This document shows positions 37,593 to 47,269 of a stretch of DNA of 64,000 nucleotides, piece by piece. Below the pieces are notes generated by a model. That model saw only the letters and a program-made list of their open reading frames with translations, searched no databases and was not told the DNA's origin. Positions within the stretch are counted from its first letter, which is position 1, and each line of letters opens with the position of its first letter. This DNA comes from Eremococcus coleocola DSM 15696 (GTDB lineage Bacteria > Bacillota > Bacilli > Lactobacillales > Aerococcaceae), in the NCBI RefSeq assembly GCF_000428865.1, contig NZ_AUAT01000001.1:62001-126000 (forward strand). The letters are read 5' to 3'. Both the position numbers and the translations under genes were made by a program.

Positions 37593-38192
37593 TTAATCAT
37601 TTAATAAAGAAGAAGTTTCTTTACGTGATAGATAACGACTATGAGGAGGAATAATTAATTTCGGCCAAAGTCGAGCCACAATTGAAAGGATTCCCCCTGT
37701 AATTAGCCCTGTTAACAAACAAGATAACCAAAAATTAAGCGATGTCAAGCTAAATTGGTTTGAAGCTTGTAGTAAATAACTAGCCAGTAGAAAAGCTAAT
37801 AAATAATAAACTACTGAGACCAAAATGCTTGCTGTTATTATATTCAGGTAGACAGACGAATAACGACGATTATTTAGGGTTTTTTGTGTATTTTTGGTAA
37901 ATAACCCTAACAAGACTAAACTCATCACTGGAACCAAGTAACGCAAGATTAGGGGTAACCATTGATGTTCTTGACCAATAAACCAACCAACACCAAGTCC
38001 AGCTAGAGCTCCCGTCAGGATTGCTGCAGGTGCGCCTTGGCGTAAACCTAGCCAAATTAAAGGTATAAGAAACAAAGCAAAGCGATAAGGAAGTTGATTA
38101 TTTAAGACTTGGTAAGCTACAAAAGCTAAGCCTAAAGCCAGAATTAAAGCAATCAAGCAGTCGCCCAACAAGCGGCGAGTTCGTTTATTCAT
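37593..38192 (-). CDS. ThiT-like (energy-coupled thiamine transporter S component) membrane protein
   Basis: Integral membrane protein, 199 residues with about six TM segments, resembling the ThiT/YuaJ family of ECF S components that bind thiamine. The similarity is in the arrangement YRFALFLIPLIWLGLRQGAPAAILTGALAGLG, a central LRYLVPVMSLVLLGLF segment and the end WPKLIIPPHSRY. It looks divergent and the ligand is uncertain. It lies 17 bases after the RNase J2 gene, so it is probably cotranscribed with it, and no TPP riboswitch was recognised. A thiamine pyrophosphokinase gene elsewhere in the window fits thiamine salvage. Confidence 0.6.
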   Translation of the reverse strand: MNKRTRRLLGDCLIALILALGLAFVAYQVLNNQLPYRFALFLIPLIWLGLRQGAPAAILTGALAGLGVGWFIGQEHQWLPLILRYLVPVMSLVLLGLFTKNTQKTLNNRRYSSVYLNIITASILVSVVYYLLAFLLASYLLQASNQFSLTSLNFWLSCLLTGLITGGILSIVARLWPKLIIPPHSRYLSRKETSSLLND

Positions 38193-38209
38193 AGGTTATT
38201 TCTCCTTTA

Positions 38210-39895
38210 TTAACCTTCATCTTCAGGCTGATAACTAGAGCCTTCCATAATGATTGGCAAAATGACTGGACGTCGTTTGGTTTCCTTAAAGAGGTATTTA
38301 CCAATTTTCTCACGTAGATCTGATTTCAAATTACCCCAGTCAAAATCGTCTTTGGCTAAATGTTCTTCAAGCACATCTAGGGTCATATCGGAACATTCTT
38401 CAATCAAATCTAAACTAGTCTTCATGAAAACAAATCCTCTTGAAGTTATTTGTGGCCCAACCAAAACACGTTTAAGTCGGCGAGAAATTGTAGCAACTAC
38501 CACAAAAATACCATCTTCACTTAAAATACGACGATCTCTTAAGACCACATTCCCTATATCCCCTACGCCTGAACCATCAACGAGTACATCGCCAGCTGGC
38601 ACAGAAGCAGCGATATTGACTGAATCCTGTTTAAATTCAATGACATCACCTAAAACTGGCATCAAAATTTGATCATCAGTATAGGCTAGTTCTTGGGCTA
38701 ACTTAGCATGGGCATGTAAAGTTCTAGACTCACCATTAACTGGAATAAGATAATGGGGTTTTAAGAAATTCAACATAAACTGAAGGTCATTTTTATTAGC
38801 ATGTCCAGAAACTTGTGCGTCTTCCTTAATCGAACGAACACTGGCACCAGCCCGGTAAATCATATCTGCCGTTTTAGCTTGGGTCGTTTCCATGGCAACA
38901 GATGGGGTTGTCCCTATATAGACTAAATCCCCTTCTTTTAAATGAACCGTTTTATGACGATTATTAGCCATCGCTTGCAAGGCTTTGATAGGTTCACCCA
39001 CATTACCAGTTTCTAAGACAATAATTTTATCATCTGGGGTCTTAGTCATATCTTTCATTTGGCCAATGACATCTTTACTTGGAATCTGAATCTTATCAAG
39101 TTTAATAGCAACATCAATTAATTGCATTAATTGGTTACCACCAAAAAATACGGTCCGACCAGATAAGTAAGCCGCATTCAAAACTTGTTGAATCCGGGCG
39201 ATATTAGAACCAATACTAGCAATAATGACCCGTCCAGGTGTATTCATAAATGTATCTGCCATATTTCCAACAATCGTGGTGACAGAATCATTGTTGGTCA
39301 AAATTTCTGCATCGGCTGAGTCACTTAGTAAAGCCAGAACACCCTTTTCACCAATATCGGTTAAACGGCCGAAATCTGTTTTATACAATTCTGAGGCAGA
39401 AGAATCAAATTTAAAGTCACCCGTATAGACAATAGCTCCTAAAGGCGTTGAGAGTACAATCCCTACTGATTCAGGGATGGTATGGGTGGTTTTAAAGAAA
39501 GAAACTGTAGAAGTCTCAAATTCAATTTCAGTTTCCGCATCAATCACAAAGAAATTATCCAAATGCTTCCCTAAACCAGCTGCTTTAGCATCTAACTTAG
39601 CTAGTTCAATCGTTAAATCGGTTCCGAATACAGGAGCTTCTAGCGTATCTAATAAGTAAGGTAAGGCACCCATGGCATCCGCATGCCCATGACTTAAGAA
39701 AATACCAACAACCCGTTCCTTATTTTCTTCTAAATAGGTAAAGTCAGGAATTACTGCATCAATACCTAACATTTCGTCTTCAGGGAAGACCAAACCACAA
39801 TCGAGCACATAAATGGCCTCATCTATTTCGACCACATACATATTCTTGCCCTCTTCGCGTACCCCGCCAAGAGGAATAATTTTAACTGCATTCAT
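38210..39895 (-). CDS. rnjB: ribonuclease J2 (RnjB-like)
   Basis: Metallo-beta-lactamase/beta-CASP nuclease that works with RNase J1 in mRNA turnover and rRNA processing. From the ATG at 39895 (GAGGTG ribosome-binding site) it has 561 residues: MBL domain with SHGHADAMGALPYL (68-81), DAET and THTIPES motifs, beta-CASP region and C-terminal domain. The metal motif is HxHxDA rather than HxHxDH, a J2-type feature implying reduced intrinsic activity. An in-frame ATG at 39907 overlaps the ribosome-binding site. It is the first gene of a unit with the ThiT-like gene. Confidence 0.93.
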   Translation of the reverse strand: MNAVKIIPLGGVREEGKNMYVVEIDEAIYVLDCGLVFPEDEMLGIDAVIPDFTYLEENKERVVGIFLSHGHADAMGALPYLLDTLEAPVFGTDLTIELAKLDAKAAGLGKHLDNFFVIDAETEIEFETSTVSFFKTTHTIPESVGIVLSTPLGAIVYTGDFKFDSSASELYKTDFGRLTDIGEKGVLALLSDSADAEILTNNDSVTTIVGNMADTFMNTPGRVIIASIGSNIARIQQVLNAAYLSGRTVFFGGNQLMQLIDVAIKLDKIQIPSKDVIGQMKDMTKTPDDKIIVLETGNVGEPIKALQAMANNRHKTVHLKEGDLVYIGTTPSVAMETTQAKTADMIYRAGASVRSIKEDAQVSGHANKNDLQFMLNFLKPHYLIPVNGESRTLHAHAKLAQELAYTDDQILMPVLGDVIEFKQDSVNIAASVPAGDVLVDGSGVGDIGNVVLRDRRILSEDGIFVVVATISRRLKRVLVGPQITSRGFVFMKTSLDLIEECSDMTLDVLEEHLAKDDFDWGNLKSDLREKIGKYLFKETKRRPVILPIIMEGSSYQPEDEG

Positions 39896-40035
39896 ATAGC
39901 ACCTCATATATATTTATCTATTTTTCTTGTTTACAATCGTATTTAGTATAACACATTCTTAACTTAATTTAAAAAGCATCTGATTACTAGCGTCCTAAAA
40001 GATTTTTGCCTTAATTGCGCAAGTTTTTTACATTA

Positions 40036-40082
40036 CAAAAAACCCAATCAACAAAAGGAATTAACCTATTGCTAATTGGGTA
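40036..40082 (-). terminator. pnp terminator
   Basis: ACCCAAT/ATTGGGT arms (40042-40048 and 40075-40081) followed on the minus strand by six U, just after the pnp stop. Confidence 0.88.
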
Positions 40083-40095
40083 ATATAGACAAATT

Positions 40096-42192
40096 TTACT
40101 TGATTAATACTTTCCGTGATAAATTAATCCGACCCCGGTCATCAATTTCAGTTACTTTAACTGTCACATCATCACCCATGGCTAAGACATCTTCAACTTT
40201 ATCGATTCGTTCTTTAGCTATTTGAGAGATATGGAGTAAGCCTTGTTTGCCTGGTAAGATTTCAACAAAAGCGCCGAATTTTTCAATCCGAACTACTTTC
40301 CCCGTATAGACTTCACCAGCCGCCACTACATGGGTTAAACTTTCAATAATATCTTTGGCTTTATTAATCATGGCTTGGTCTTCAGAGTAAATTGACACAT
40401 TACCTTCATCATCAATATCGATTTTAACACCTGTTTCATCGATAATTTTGTTGATCGTTTCGCCACCCTTACCAATCACCACTTTGATTTGGTCAATATC
40501 AATTTTAACCATTTCAATCTTAGGTGCATACTTACTCAATTCAGGTCTTGGTGCTGCAATGGTGGAAGTAATTTGATCCAAAATCTGCATCCGGGCTACT
40601 TTAGCTTGAGCTAAGGCTTCCCGCAAGATTTGTTCTGTAATTCCTTGGATTTTAATATCCATTTGTAAAGCGGTAATTCCTTTAGCAGTACCAGCTACCT
40701 TGAAGTCCATATCACCGAGGTGATCTTCTAGGCCCTGAATGTCCGTTAAGATGGTATAATCAGCATCATCATCCATCACCAAGCCCATGGCGATCCCAGC
40801 CACTGGAGCTTTAATTGGGATACCAGCATCCATCATGGCTAGGGTTGACCCACAAATAGAGGCCTGGGAAGACGAACCGTTTGATTCTAAAACTTCAGAG
40901 ACAAGACGAATCACATATGGAAATTCTTCTTCTGAAGGAATAACATGTTTCAAGGCCCGTTCACCTAAAGCACCATGGCCCACTTCACGACGACCTGGGC
41001 TACCCATCCGGCCAGTTTCACCCACTGAATATGGAGGGAAATTATAGTGATGCATAAACCGTTTATAATCTTCGGTACCTAAGCCATCAATAATTTGATG
41101 CTCTCTTAATGGGGCCAAAGTTGCAACAGATAAGGCTTGCGTTTGTCCCCGAGTAAAGAGACCAGAACCATGGACCCGTGGTAAGAGACCAACTTCTGAA
41201 GAAAGTGGACGAATTTCATCAATTTTACGACCATCTGGCCGCACCCGTTCTTTGGTAATTAAACGGCGAACTTCATCTTTTTCTAAATCATGTAAGGCAA
41301 TATTTACAGACTTAATGATTTCTTCAAATTCAGGATTACTATCATATTTTGTTTGGAAATATTCCACGGCCGCTGCCATAACGTCAGCAACGGCTTCTTC
41401 CCGGGCTTTCTTTTCTTCAGTTTGAATGGCTTGAACCATTTTAGCTTGGAAAAGTTCATTGACTTGGTCCACAATGTCAGGCAGAGGTTTAGCCAAGGTC
41501 AATTCAAATTTTTCTTTACCCACAGCTGATATGATTTCTTCTTGGAAGGCAACGAGTTCTTTAATAGCCTCATGACCGAATAATAAAGCTTCTAACATTT
41601 CGGCTTCAGGAACTTCAGCCGCATCAGACTCAACCATATTAATTGCTGTCTTAGTCCCAGCTACCGTTAAGTCAATTTCAGTTGTAGCGAGTTGGTCAAC
41701 ACTTGGATTAATAATTAATTGACCATCTACTCGAGCCACTTTAACCCCAGCAATTGGACCATCAAAAGGCACATCAGAAACACCTAATGCTAAGGAAGCA
41801 CCAAACATAGCGGCCATCTCAGGACTATTATCTTGATCAACGGATAAGACGGTTGCTACAATTTGAACCTCATTCCGGACTCCATCAGGAAACATTGGCC
41901 GAATTGGACGGTCAATTAAACGCGCGGTTAAGGTTGCATGTTCTGAAGGACGCCCTTCTCGTTTTAAGAAGCCACCTGGTACTTTACCTACAGCATACAT
42001 TTTTTCTTCATAGTTAACTGTCAGTGGGAAGAAATCACCAGTTCCAGCTTTTTTAGATCCAACCGCTGTAGCTAAAACAACCGTTTCACCGTAGCGAACT
42101 AGAACGGCACCCGATGCTTGCTTGGCAACTTGGCCAATCTCAACTTGTAGAGGTCGACCCCTAAAATCAAGCTTAAATACTTGTTTTGTCAT
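40096..42192 (-). CDS. pnp: polyribonucleotide nucleotidyltransferase (PNPase)
   Basis: Phosphorolytic 3'-5' exoribonuclease of the RNA degradosome. From the ATG at 42192 (AAGGAGAG ribosome-binding site) it has 698 residues: RNase PH domain 1, an alpha-helical linker, RNase PH domain 2 (with [31 protein letters not shown] ... active-site region), a KH domain ([20 protein letters not shown]) and a C-terminal S1 domain ([20 protein letters not shown]). The longer frame upstream has no good start. It lies 157 bases downstream of rpsO, the conserved rpsO-pnp order. Confidence 0.98.
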   Translation of the reverse strand: MTKQVFKLDFRGRPLQVEIGQVAKQASGAVLVRYGETVVLATAVGSKKAGTGDFFPLTVNYEEKMYAVGKVPGGFLKREGRPSEHATLTARLIDRPIRPMFPDGVRNEVQIVATVLSVDQDNSPEMAAMFGASLALGVSDVPFDGPIAGVKVARVDGQLIINPSVDQLATTEIDLTVAGTKTAINMVESDAAEVPEAEMLEALLFGHEAIKELVAFQEEIISAVGKEKFELTLAKPLPDIVDQVNELFQAKMVQAIQTEEKKAREEAVADVMAAAVEYFQTKYDSNPEFEEIIKSVNIALHDLEKDEVRRLITKERVRPDGRKIDEIRPLSSEVGLLPRVHGSGLFTRGQTQALSVATLAPLREHQIIDGLGTEDYKRFMHHYNFPPYSVGETGRMGSPGRREVGHGALGERALKHVIPSEEEFPYVIRLVSEVLESNGSSSQASICGSTLAMMDAGIPIKAPVAGIAMGLVMDDDADYTILTDIQGLEDHLGDMDFKVAGTAKGITALQMDIKIQGITEQILREALAQAKVARMQILDQITSTIAAPRPELSKYAPKIEMVKIDIDQIKVVIGKGGETINKIIDETGVKIDIDDEGNVSIYSEDQAMINKAKDIIESLTHVVAAGEVYTGKVVRIEKFGAFVEILPGKQGLLHISQIAKERIDKVEDVLAMGDDVTVKVTEIDDRGRINLSRKVLIK

Positions 42193-42306
42193 ATATACTC
42201 TCCTTTTTATTGCAAACGGTAGACTACTAAACAAATATCAATTAAACTCCTTAGCGTTTAGCTCATACTTGTATAGTAGTGACCAACCATTTGTATATTT
42301 TTATAT

Positions 42307-42342
42307 AAAAAGAAGGATGACAAAAATGTCACCCTTTTTAAA
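42307..42342 (-). terminator. rpsO terminator
   Basis: AAGGGTGAC and GTCATCCTT arms (one G-U pair) with a 6-base loop and a U-run on the minus strand, right after rpsO. Confidence 0.85.
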
Positions 42343-42349
42343 ATCATGA

Positions 42350-42619
42350 TTAACGACGTAATCCTAAACGAGAAATTAATTCACGGTAACGAGGAATATC
42401 GTTTTCACGTAAGTAAGCTAATAAGTTACGACGGTGCCCGATTTTCTTCATTAAACCACGATAAGAATGGAAATCTTTCTTATGTTCTTTAATATGCTCA
42501 TTTAATAAGTTGATTTCTTCAGTTAAAACGGCAACTTGTACCTCAACTGAACCTGTATCGCCTTCATGAGTAGCATATTCTTTAATGATTTCGCTCTTGC
42601 GTTCTTTGCTTAATGCCAT
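42350..42619 (-). CDS. rpsO: 30S ribosomal protein S15
   Basis: Small-subunit protein (89 residues) binding 16S rRNA helices 20-22. Family features are clear: [67 protein letters not shown]. An AGAGGTG ribosome-binding site precedes the ATG. The upstream 42620-42770 stretch is GC-richer and has inverted repeats, as expected of an S15 autoregulatory leader. Confidence 0.98.
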   Translation of the reverse strand: MALSKERKSEIIKEYATHEGDTGSVEVQVAVLTEEINLLNEHIKEHKKDFHSYRGLMKKIGHRRNLLAYLRENDIPRYRELISRLGLRR

Positions 42620-42634
42620 CTCATTTCACCTCTT

Positions 42635-42765
42635 TCTATGATTTTGTCCCTAACCAAGTAAACGTTGGTGATTCGATTACTGAGTTAAGGCTTTGCGCCC
42701 ACCGTCCGTCGGTCAAAGACAGCAACAGACGGCTACTTGAATAATATAGCTTATTTACTAAGGAT
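42635..42765 (-). promoter_or_regulatory. possible rpsO 5' leader (S15 autoregulation candidate)
   Basis: The stretch upstream of rpsO contains a CCGTC/GACGG stem and nearby GGTGGGC, unlike the A/T-rich surroundings. Firmicutes rpsO leaders can bind S15; this identity is inferred, not proven. Confidence 0.35.
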
Positions 42766-42798
42766 ATTCAAGCTAAAACCGGATTTTTTATAGGGTTT

Positions 42799-44793
42799 TT
42801 ATTTTTTCTTATAAAAAACAGCCTTTAATTCCATAATAATATCTCTAAGCTCGGCGGCTGCCTCGAAGTTCATGGCTTTAGCATGTTGCCTCATTTCCAT
42901 TTCTAAGCGGTCCAACTCTTCTTCTCTTTGGGCCCGCGATAGGGATTTGAATTGTTGCAAGATATTTTCTTCTTGTTCATCAGAAGATACTTCCTTAGAT
43001 ATCTTAATTAGATCGCGGACTTCTTTCTTAATGGTTTGTGGCGTAATCCCATGAGCTTCATTATAAGCCATTTGAATTTTCCGGCGTCGTTCTGTTTCAT
43101 CCATGGCTTTCCGCATGGAATCGGTGATTGCATCTGCATACATAATCACCTTCCCATGATCATTCCGGGCAGCCCGACCAATGGTTTGAACTAAAGACCG
43201 TTCTGACCTTAAGAAGCCTTCTTTATCCGCATCTAAAATCATAACTAAGGAAACTTCGGGTACATCGAGTCCTTCCCGCAACAAGTTAATCCCGACTAAG
43301 ACATCAAAGATTCCCAGGCGAAGATCACGAATTATTTCCGTCCGTTCCAGAGTCTTAATATCTGAGTGAAGGTACTTCACCTTAAAGTCTAATTCCTTCA
43401 AATAATCAGTTAAGTCTTCGGACATCTTCTTAGTTAAAGTTGTAATGAAGACCCGGTCACCACGGGAAATAGTTTCATTTATCTCACTAACAATATCATC
43501 CATTTGACCCTTGATTGGTCTGACCTCAATCACCGGATCAAGTAAGCCAGTTGGCCGGATTATTTGCTCAACATATTGGTTATCAGTTAGGTTTAATTCA
43601 TAAGGACCTGGGGTGGCCGAAACATAGATCATTTGATTAACTTTTTTCTCAAACTCTTCCAAGCGTAATGGTCGATTATCTAAAGCTGACGGTAACCGAA
43701 AACCATAATCAATTAATTGTTGTTTCCGAGCCCGGTCACCGTTATACATACCGCGAATTTGGGGCAAGGTTATATGTGATTCATCGGCTACAATTAAATA
43801 GTCATCAGGGAAGAAATCCAAGAGAGTAAAGGGTGCTTGCCCTGGTACCCGACCATCCATGTGCCGAGAGTAATTTTCAATACCTGAACAATACCCCATT
43901 TCCAAGAGCATTTCGATATCATAGTTGGTTCTTTGTTCCAAACGTTGGGCCTCAAGGAGCTTATGTTCTTTATTCAGTTCGGCCAGTCTTTCTTCTAATT
44001 CAGCGCGAATGGTTTCCACTGCCCTCAAAGTCTGTTCTTGGTTGGCCACAAAGTGAGTAGCAGGATAGACTGGGAAGTGCTTCAATTCGGATTTAATTTC
44101 ACCTGTCATCACATCCACTTCACGGATCCGGTCAATTTCATCACCAAACCACTCAACCCTAAGCACAGAGGAGTCATGGGAGGCGATGAAAATTTCAACC
44201 ACATCTCCCCGGACTCGGAAAGTTCCCCGTTGGAAATCATAGTCATTACGGACATACTGCATTTCAACTAAGCGGTTTAAGACATAGGCACGCGAGATTT
44301 CTTGTCCTTCTCTTAGAGACAAAACTTGGTCCCGGTACATTTCTGGGTCAACCAAACCATAAATACAAGATACCGACGCAACCACAATAACATCACGCCG
44401 TTCTAATAAGGCTGAGGAAGCAGAGTGACGTAATTTATCAATTTCATCATTAATAGAGGCTTCTTTTTCAATATAGGAATCAGATGAAGGTACATAGGCT
44501 TCTGGCTGATAGTAATCATAATAAGAGACAAAATATTCAACTGCATTATCCGGGAAAAATTCTAATAACTCACTATATAATTGACCTGCTAAAGTTTTAT
44601 TGTGAGCTAGGACTAAAGTTGGCTTGTTTATTTCCTGTATCACATTAGCAATAGTAAAGGTTTTACCTGTCCCAGTAGCGCCTAAAAGAATTTGATCCCG
44701 TTTTCCTTCTTTTAGACCTTTTACTAAATCGGCAATCGCTTTGGGTTGATCCCCTGACGCTTGATAAGGTGCTTTTAAATTAAAATGATCCAT
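42799..44793 (-). CDS. uvrB: excinuclease ABC subunit B
   Basis: Damage-recognition helicase-like subunit of nucleotide excision repair. The 664-residue protein has the Walker [17 protein letters not shown] (about residues 37-52), the damage-probing beta-hairpin [23 protein letters not shown], the Walker B region and C-terminal helicase motif QTIGRAARN, and a C-terminal UVR domain ([27 protein letters not shown]) for UvrA/UvrC contact. Length is normal. A LexA-like box (44809-44822) lies just upstream of the ATG. Confidence 0.98.
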   Translation of the reverse strand: MDHFNLKAPYQASGDQPKAIADLVKGLKEGKRDQILLGATGTGKTFTIANVIQEINKPTLVLAHNKTLAGQLYSELLEFFPDNAVEYFVSYYDYYQPEAYVPSSDSYIEKEASINDEIDKLRHSASSALLERRDVIVVASVSCIYGLVDPEMYRDQVLSLREGQEISRAYVLNRLVEMQYVRNDYDFQRGTFRVRGDVVEIFIASHDSSVLRVEWFGDEIDRIREVDVMTGEIKSELKHFPVYPATHFVANQEQTLRAVETIRAELEERLAELNKEHKLLEAQRLEQRTNYDIEMLLEMGYCSGIENYSRHMDGRVPGQAPFTLLDFFPDDYLIVADESHITLPQIRGMYNGDRARKQQLIDYGFRLPSALDNRPLRLEEFEKKVNQMIYVSATPGPYELNLTDNQYVEQIIRPTGLLDPVIEVRPIKGQMDDIVSEINETISRGDRVFITTLTKKMSEDLTDYLKELDFKVKYLHSDIKTLERTEIIRDLRLGIFDVLVGINLLREGLDVPEVSLVMILDADKEGFLRSERSLVQTIGRAARNDHGKVIMYADAITDSMRKAMDETERRRKIQMAYNEAHGITPQTIKKEVRDLIKISKEVSSDEQEENILQQFKSLSRAQREEELDRLEMEMRQHAKAMNFEAAAELRDIIMELKAVFYKKK

Positions 44794-44808
44794 CGTTTTA
44801 CTCCTTTA

Positions 44809-44822
44809 CGAATGAATGTTCG
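44809..44822 (-). promoter_or_regulatory. LexA-like (SOS) box of uvrB
   Basis: CGAACATTCATTCG on the minus strand has one change from CGAAC-N4-GTTCG and lies 15 bases upstream of the uvrB ATG, near the expected transcription start. Confidence 0.6.
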
Positions 44823-44827
44823 CTTTT

Positions 44828-44855
44828 ATGATACCCTAATTTCTAAAAAATGCAA
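44828..44855 (-). promoter_or_regulatory. putative uvrB promoter
   Basis: TTGCAT (44850-44855) and TATCAT (44828-44833) on the minus strand are 16 bases apart, just upstream of the LexA-like box. Confidence 0.55.
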
Positions 44856-44892
44856 AAAGTAGGATTATATCTAAAGAAAAATAAAAAAAAGA

Positions 44893-44922
44893 TTGCTTTT
44901 AGCTTTTTAAATACGTTATAAT
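44893..44922 (+). promoter_or_regulatory. rpsT promoter
   Basis: TTGCTT (44893-44898) and TATAAT (44917-44922) are 18 bases apart, 68 bases before the rpsT start. Confidence 0.65.
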
Positions 44923-44990
44923 ACTTCTTGTTGACTAAGTCAGCTTTGACTTATATACTATTAAGAACCAATATTGAAAGAGGTGACATC

Positions 44991-45245
44991 ATGGCAAACT
45001 CAGCACAAGCAACTAAACGTGTGCGTCAAAACACTACTAAACGTGACTTAAATAAAGCTCAAGTATCTGAAATGCGTACCGCTATCAAAAACTTTAAAGC
45101 TGCCGTAGAATCTTCAGCCGATAATGCACAAGAATTATTCAATGCAGCCGCAAGTAAAATTGATCGTGCAGCTAAAAATGGTTTAATCCATGGTAATAAA
45201 GCTGACCGCGATAAAGCTAAATTAAACTCATTATTAAATAAATAA
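44991..45245 (+). CDS. rpsT: 30S ribosomal protein S20
   Basis: Primary 16S rRNA-binding protein of the small subunit, 84 residues from the ATG at 44991 with an AGAGGTG ribosome-binding site. The start MANSAQATKRVRQNTTKRDLNKAQ and the basic helical composition are typical. The frame is open upstream, but the earlier ATG lacks a ribosome-binding site and homology. It lies between divergent uvrB and convergent holA; rpsT next to holA is a common bacterial arrangement. Confidence 0.97.
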   Translation: MANSAQATKRVRQNTTKRDLNKAQVSEMRTAIKNFKAAVESSADNAQELFNAAASKIDRAAKNGLIHGNKADRDKAKLNSLLNK

Positions 45246-45259
45246 TTAAAATAAATATT

Positions 45260-45294
45260 TTGAGCCAGCCTCTTCGCGATGCTGGCTTTTTTCT
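45260..45294 (+). terminator. rpsT terminator
   Basis: AGCCAGC and GCTGGCT arms (45263-45269, 45281-45287) followed by a T-run. Confidence 0.9.
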
Positions 45295-45320
45295 TTACTC
45301 TTTTTTATTTATTCTTTAAT

Positions 45321-46361
45321 TTAGCTTTTATTTTTTTCTACCATATCTTGTAATTTCATCAGTAAAATATAAAAATAGGTTTCTTTATTGCCCAATCCTT
45401 GTTTCATAGCAAAATCAGCTTCTACCAAATCCATATAAAATTGTTGTAATTGATTCAGACTAAGGATCCGGTTATTTTTTAAAGCTAATTTAACCCGGTA
45501 AGGATGGACCGAAAGGGTTTTAGCAATATCTCCTTCTAAGTGGCCTGCTTCCATGAGGATTCGACTTTGGATAAATAAGCGAAATTGGGTAATCAGTAAA
45601 GCGTGCAATTGAATAGGATTATTGTTTAATAAGAGTAAATCGCGGTATATTTTGACTGCCTTTTCAATTTGGAGGGCCACCACCGCATTCGATAATTCAA
45701 ACACATTTGATTCTAGGCTGCGAGGTACCAATAATGAAATATCTTTTTTGGTGATTAATTGGTCCGGATTAGCAAAAGAATTCAGTTTATTTAATTCACT
45801 TGTTACCTTTGTTAAATCATAATTTGTCCTAATTAATAGTTCTTGGATACCCTCTCTTTGAATCTTAAATTTTCCATCTCTAAGAAATTCTTTTAAATAG
45901 GCTTCAACCGCCCGTTCATCCATCGGCGTCATTTCTACGAAATTCGCCTCTTTTAAGAGTGCCTTACTTAACTTGCGCCGTTTGTCTAAATTATCCTTTA
46001 AGACCCTAAAAATCAATACTGAAGCCTCATTGGGTTGGGCTAAATACTCTAATAAGGCTGCTTGCTCTTTATCGGTGATACTTTTACGACTGGCCCCAAT
46101 CAGGCTATCCGCTTGATCAACCACAATGACCCTGCGGTCTGCAAAGAAAGAAAAGAGATTCGCTTCATCAAGGACTAGGGTTAAACTGTCTTCTTGTAAA
46201 TCAAAGCGCGTTAAATCAAGCTCCTCTTGTCCTTGACGACAATGGTCTAAGAGACTAGACAGAAAGGTATCTTGGAGATACTGTTCACTCCCATATAATA
46301 GATAGACTGGACTTACTTGGCCAGTTTTTAATTTTTTTAGGGCTGATTGGTAACTTGACAC
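45321..46361 (-). CDS. holA: DNA polymerase III delta subunit
   Basis: Clamp-loader subunit that opens the beta sliding clamp. The 346-residue protein shows the family layout: SPVYLLYGSEQYLQD at the N-terminus, ANLFSFFADRRVIVVDQAD, AVEAYLKEFLRDGKF, and a C-terminal collar domain with SVHPYRVKLALKNNR. It converges with rpsT, from which it is separated by the rpsT terminator. The upstream gene on the plus strand is divergent. Confidence 0.95.
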   Translation of the reverse strand: MSSYQSALKKLKTGQVSPVYLLYGSEQYLQDTFLSSLLDHCRQGQEELDLTRFDLQEDSLTLVLDEANLFSFFADRRVIVVDQADSLIGASRKSITDKEQAALLEYLAQPNEASVLIFRVLKDNLDKRRKLSKALLKEANFVEMTPMDERAVEAYLKEFLRDGKFKIQREGIQELLIRTNYDLTKVTSELNKLNSFANPDQLITKKDISLLVPRSLESNVFELSNAVVALQIEKAVKIYRDLLLLNNNPIQLHALLITQFRLFIQSRILMEAGHLEGDIAKTLSVHPYRVKLALKNNRILSLNQLQQFYMDLVEADFAMKQGLGNKETYFYILLMKLQDMVEKNKS

Positions 46362-46438
46362 GAAATCTCCTCCTCTTACAAGATTACAATACTATTATCC
46401 TAGTTTAGCTTATTCTTTACTTAAATTAAAGCTCAGAC

Positions 46439-46466
46439 TTGCATGTATTTTTCAAAGCTATATAAT
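46439..46466 (+). promoter_or_regulatory. promoter of the GATase-like hydrolase gene
   Basis: TTGCAT (46439-46444) and TATAAT (46461-46466) are 16 bases apart, about 30 bases before the start codon. Confidence 0.6.
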
Positions 46467-46496
46467 AGGGAACATATTCTAGAAAAGGAGCCCATT

Positions 46497-47222
46497 ATGA
46501 AAGCAAAAATTGGTATTACTGGTAATATTATTACCTACAAACGGCCTGAAGAAGTGGCTGCTTTTGACGCCAACTACACGCCACGTGAATTCTCACAAGC
46601 TGTAGAATTAGCAGGGGGAATTCCCTATATCATTCCGATTATGGATGAATCACTAGCTGAAGAAATTATGTCTAGCTTAGATGGCCTCATTCTAACGGGT
46701 GGGCAAGATGTTTCGCCCCTCTTATATAATCAAGAGCCCCATCAAGCCATCCAAGAAACTTCGCCCCAAAGAGACACCTTTGAATTAGCCCTTATCAATG
46801 CAGCAATTCACCAAGGTAAGGCTATCTTAGGTATTTGTCGCGGACTACAACTATTAAATGTCCGCTATGGGGGCACACTTTATCAAGATTTATCTGAAGA
46901 TAAGACAGCTTACCTTCAACATAACCAACAAAGTTTACCCCAATTTCCAACCCATCGCATTCAAATCAAAGATCAGTCGAGTTTATCACCCATCTTTGGT
47001 AAGGAAATTACCGTTAACTCCTTCCATCACCAATCAATCGATCAATTAGGTCAAGGGCTTACGGTGATTGCTCAATCTCTGGATCAGGTTATCGAAGCGG
47101 TTGAAGCACCCGCAGATAATGTCATCGCGGTCCAATGGCATCCTGAGTTAACCCATATTCATGACCAACACTCCATTAACCTCTTTCGAAATTTAGTCGA
47201 ACGTGCCTTGCCAAAAGATTAA
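46497..47222 (+). CDS. gamma-glutamyl-gamma-aminobutyrate hydrolase family protein (class I GATase-like)
   Basis: Class I glutamine-amidotransferase-fold hydrolase of the PuuD family, probably cleaving gamma-glutamyl amides. From the ATG at 46497 (AAAGGAG ribosome-binding site) it has 241 residues with the nucleophile elbow ILGICRGLQLLNVRYGG (Cys about residue 115), SFHHQSIDQLG and VQWHPELT, which give the Cys-His-Glu triad. Related proteins hydrolyse gamma-glutamyl-GABA, but no putrescine genes are nearby, so the substrate is unknown. It is a single-gene unit with its own promoter and terminator. Confidence 0.9.
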   Translation: MKAKIGITGNIITYKRPEEVAAFDANYTPREFSQAVELAGGIPYIIPIMDESLAEEIMSSLDGLILTGGQDVSPLLYNQEPHQAIQETSPQRDTFELALINAAIHQGKAILGICRGLQLLNVRYGGTLYQDLSEDKTAYLQHNQQSLPQFPTHRIQIKDQSSLSPIFGKEITVNSFHHQSIDQLGQGLTVIAQSLDQVIEAVEAPADNVIAVQWHPELTHIHDQHSINLFRNLVERALPKD

Positions 47223-47226
47223 AAAA

Positions 47227-47266
47227 TAAAGCTAGAGAGTTCTTCTGAAGAACTTTCTAGCTTTTA
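47227..47266. terminator. bidirectional terminator between the hydrolase and GcvH-like genes
   Basis: AAGCTAGA(G)AGTTCTTC / GAAGAACTTTCTAGCTT hairpin with T-rich tails on both sides, lying between convergent genes. Confidence 0.85.
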
Positions 47267-47269
47267 ATA

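Noticed and set aside
43833-44271. Plus-strand frames inside uvrB
   Set aside because: Antisense to conserved uvrB motifs and without start signals.
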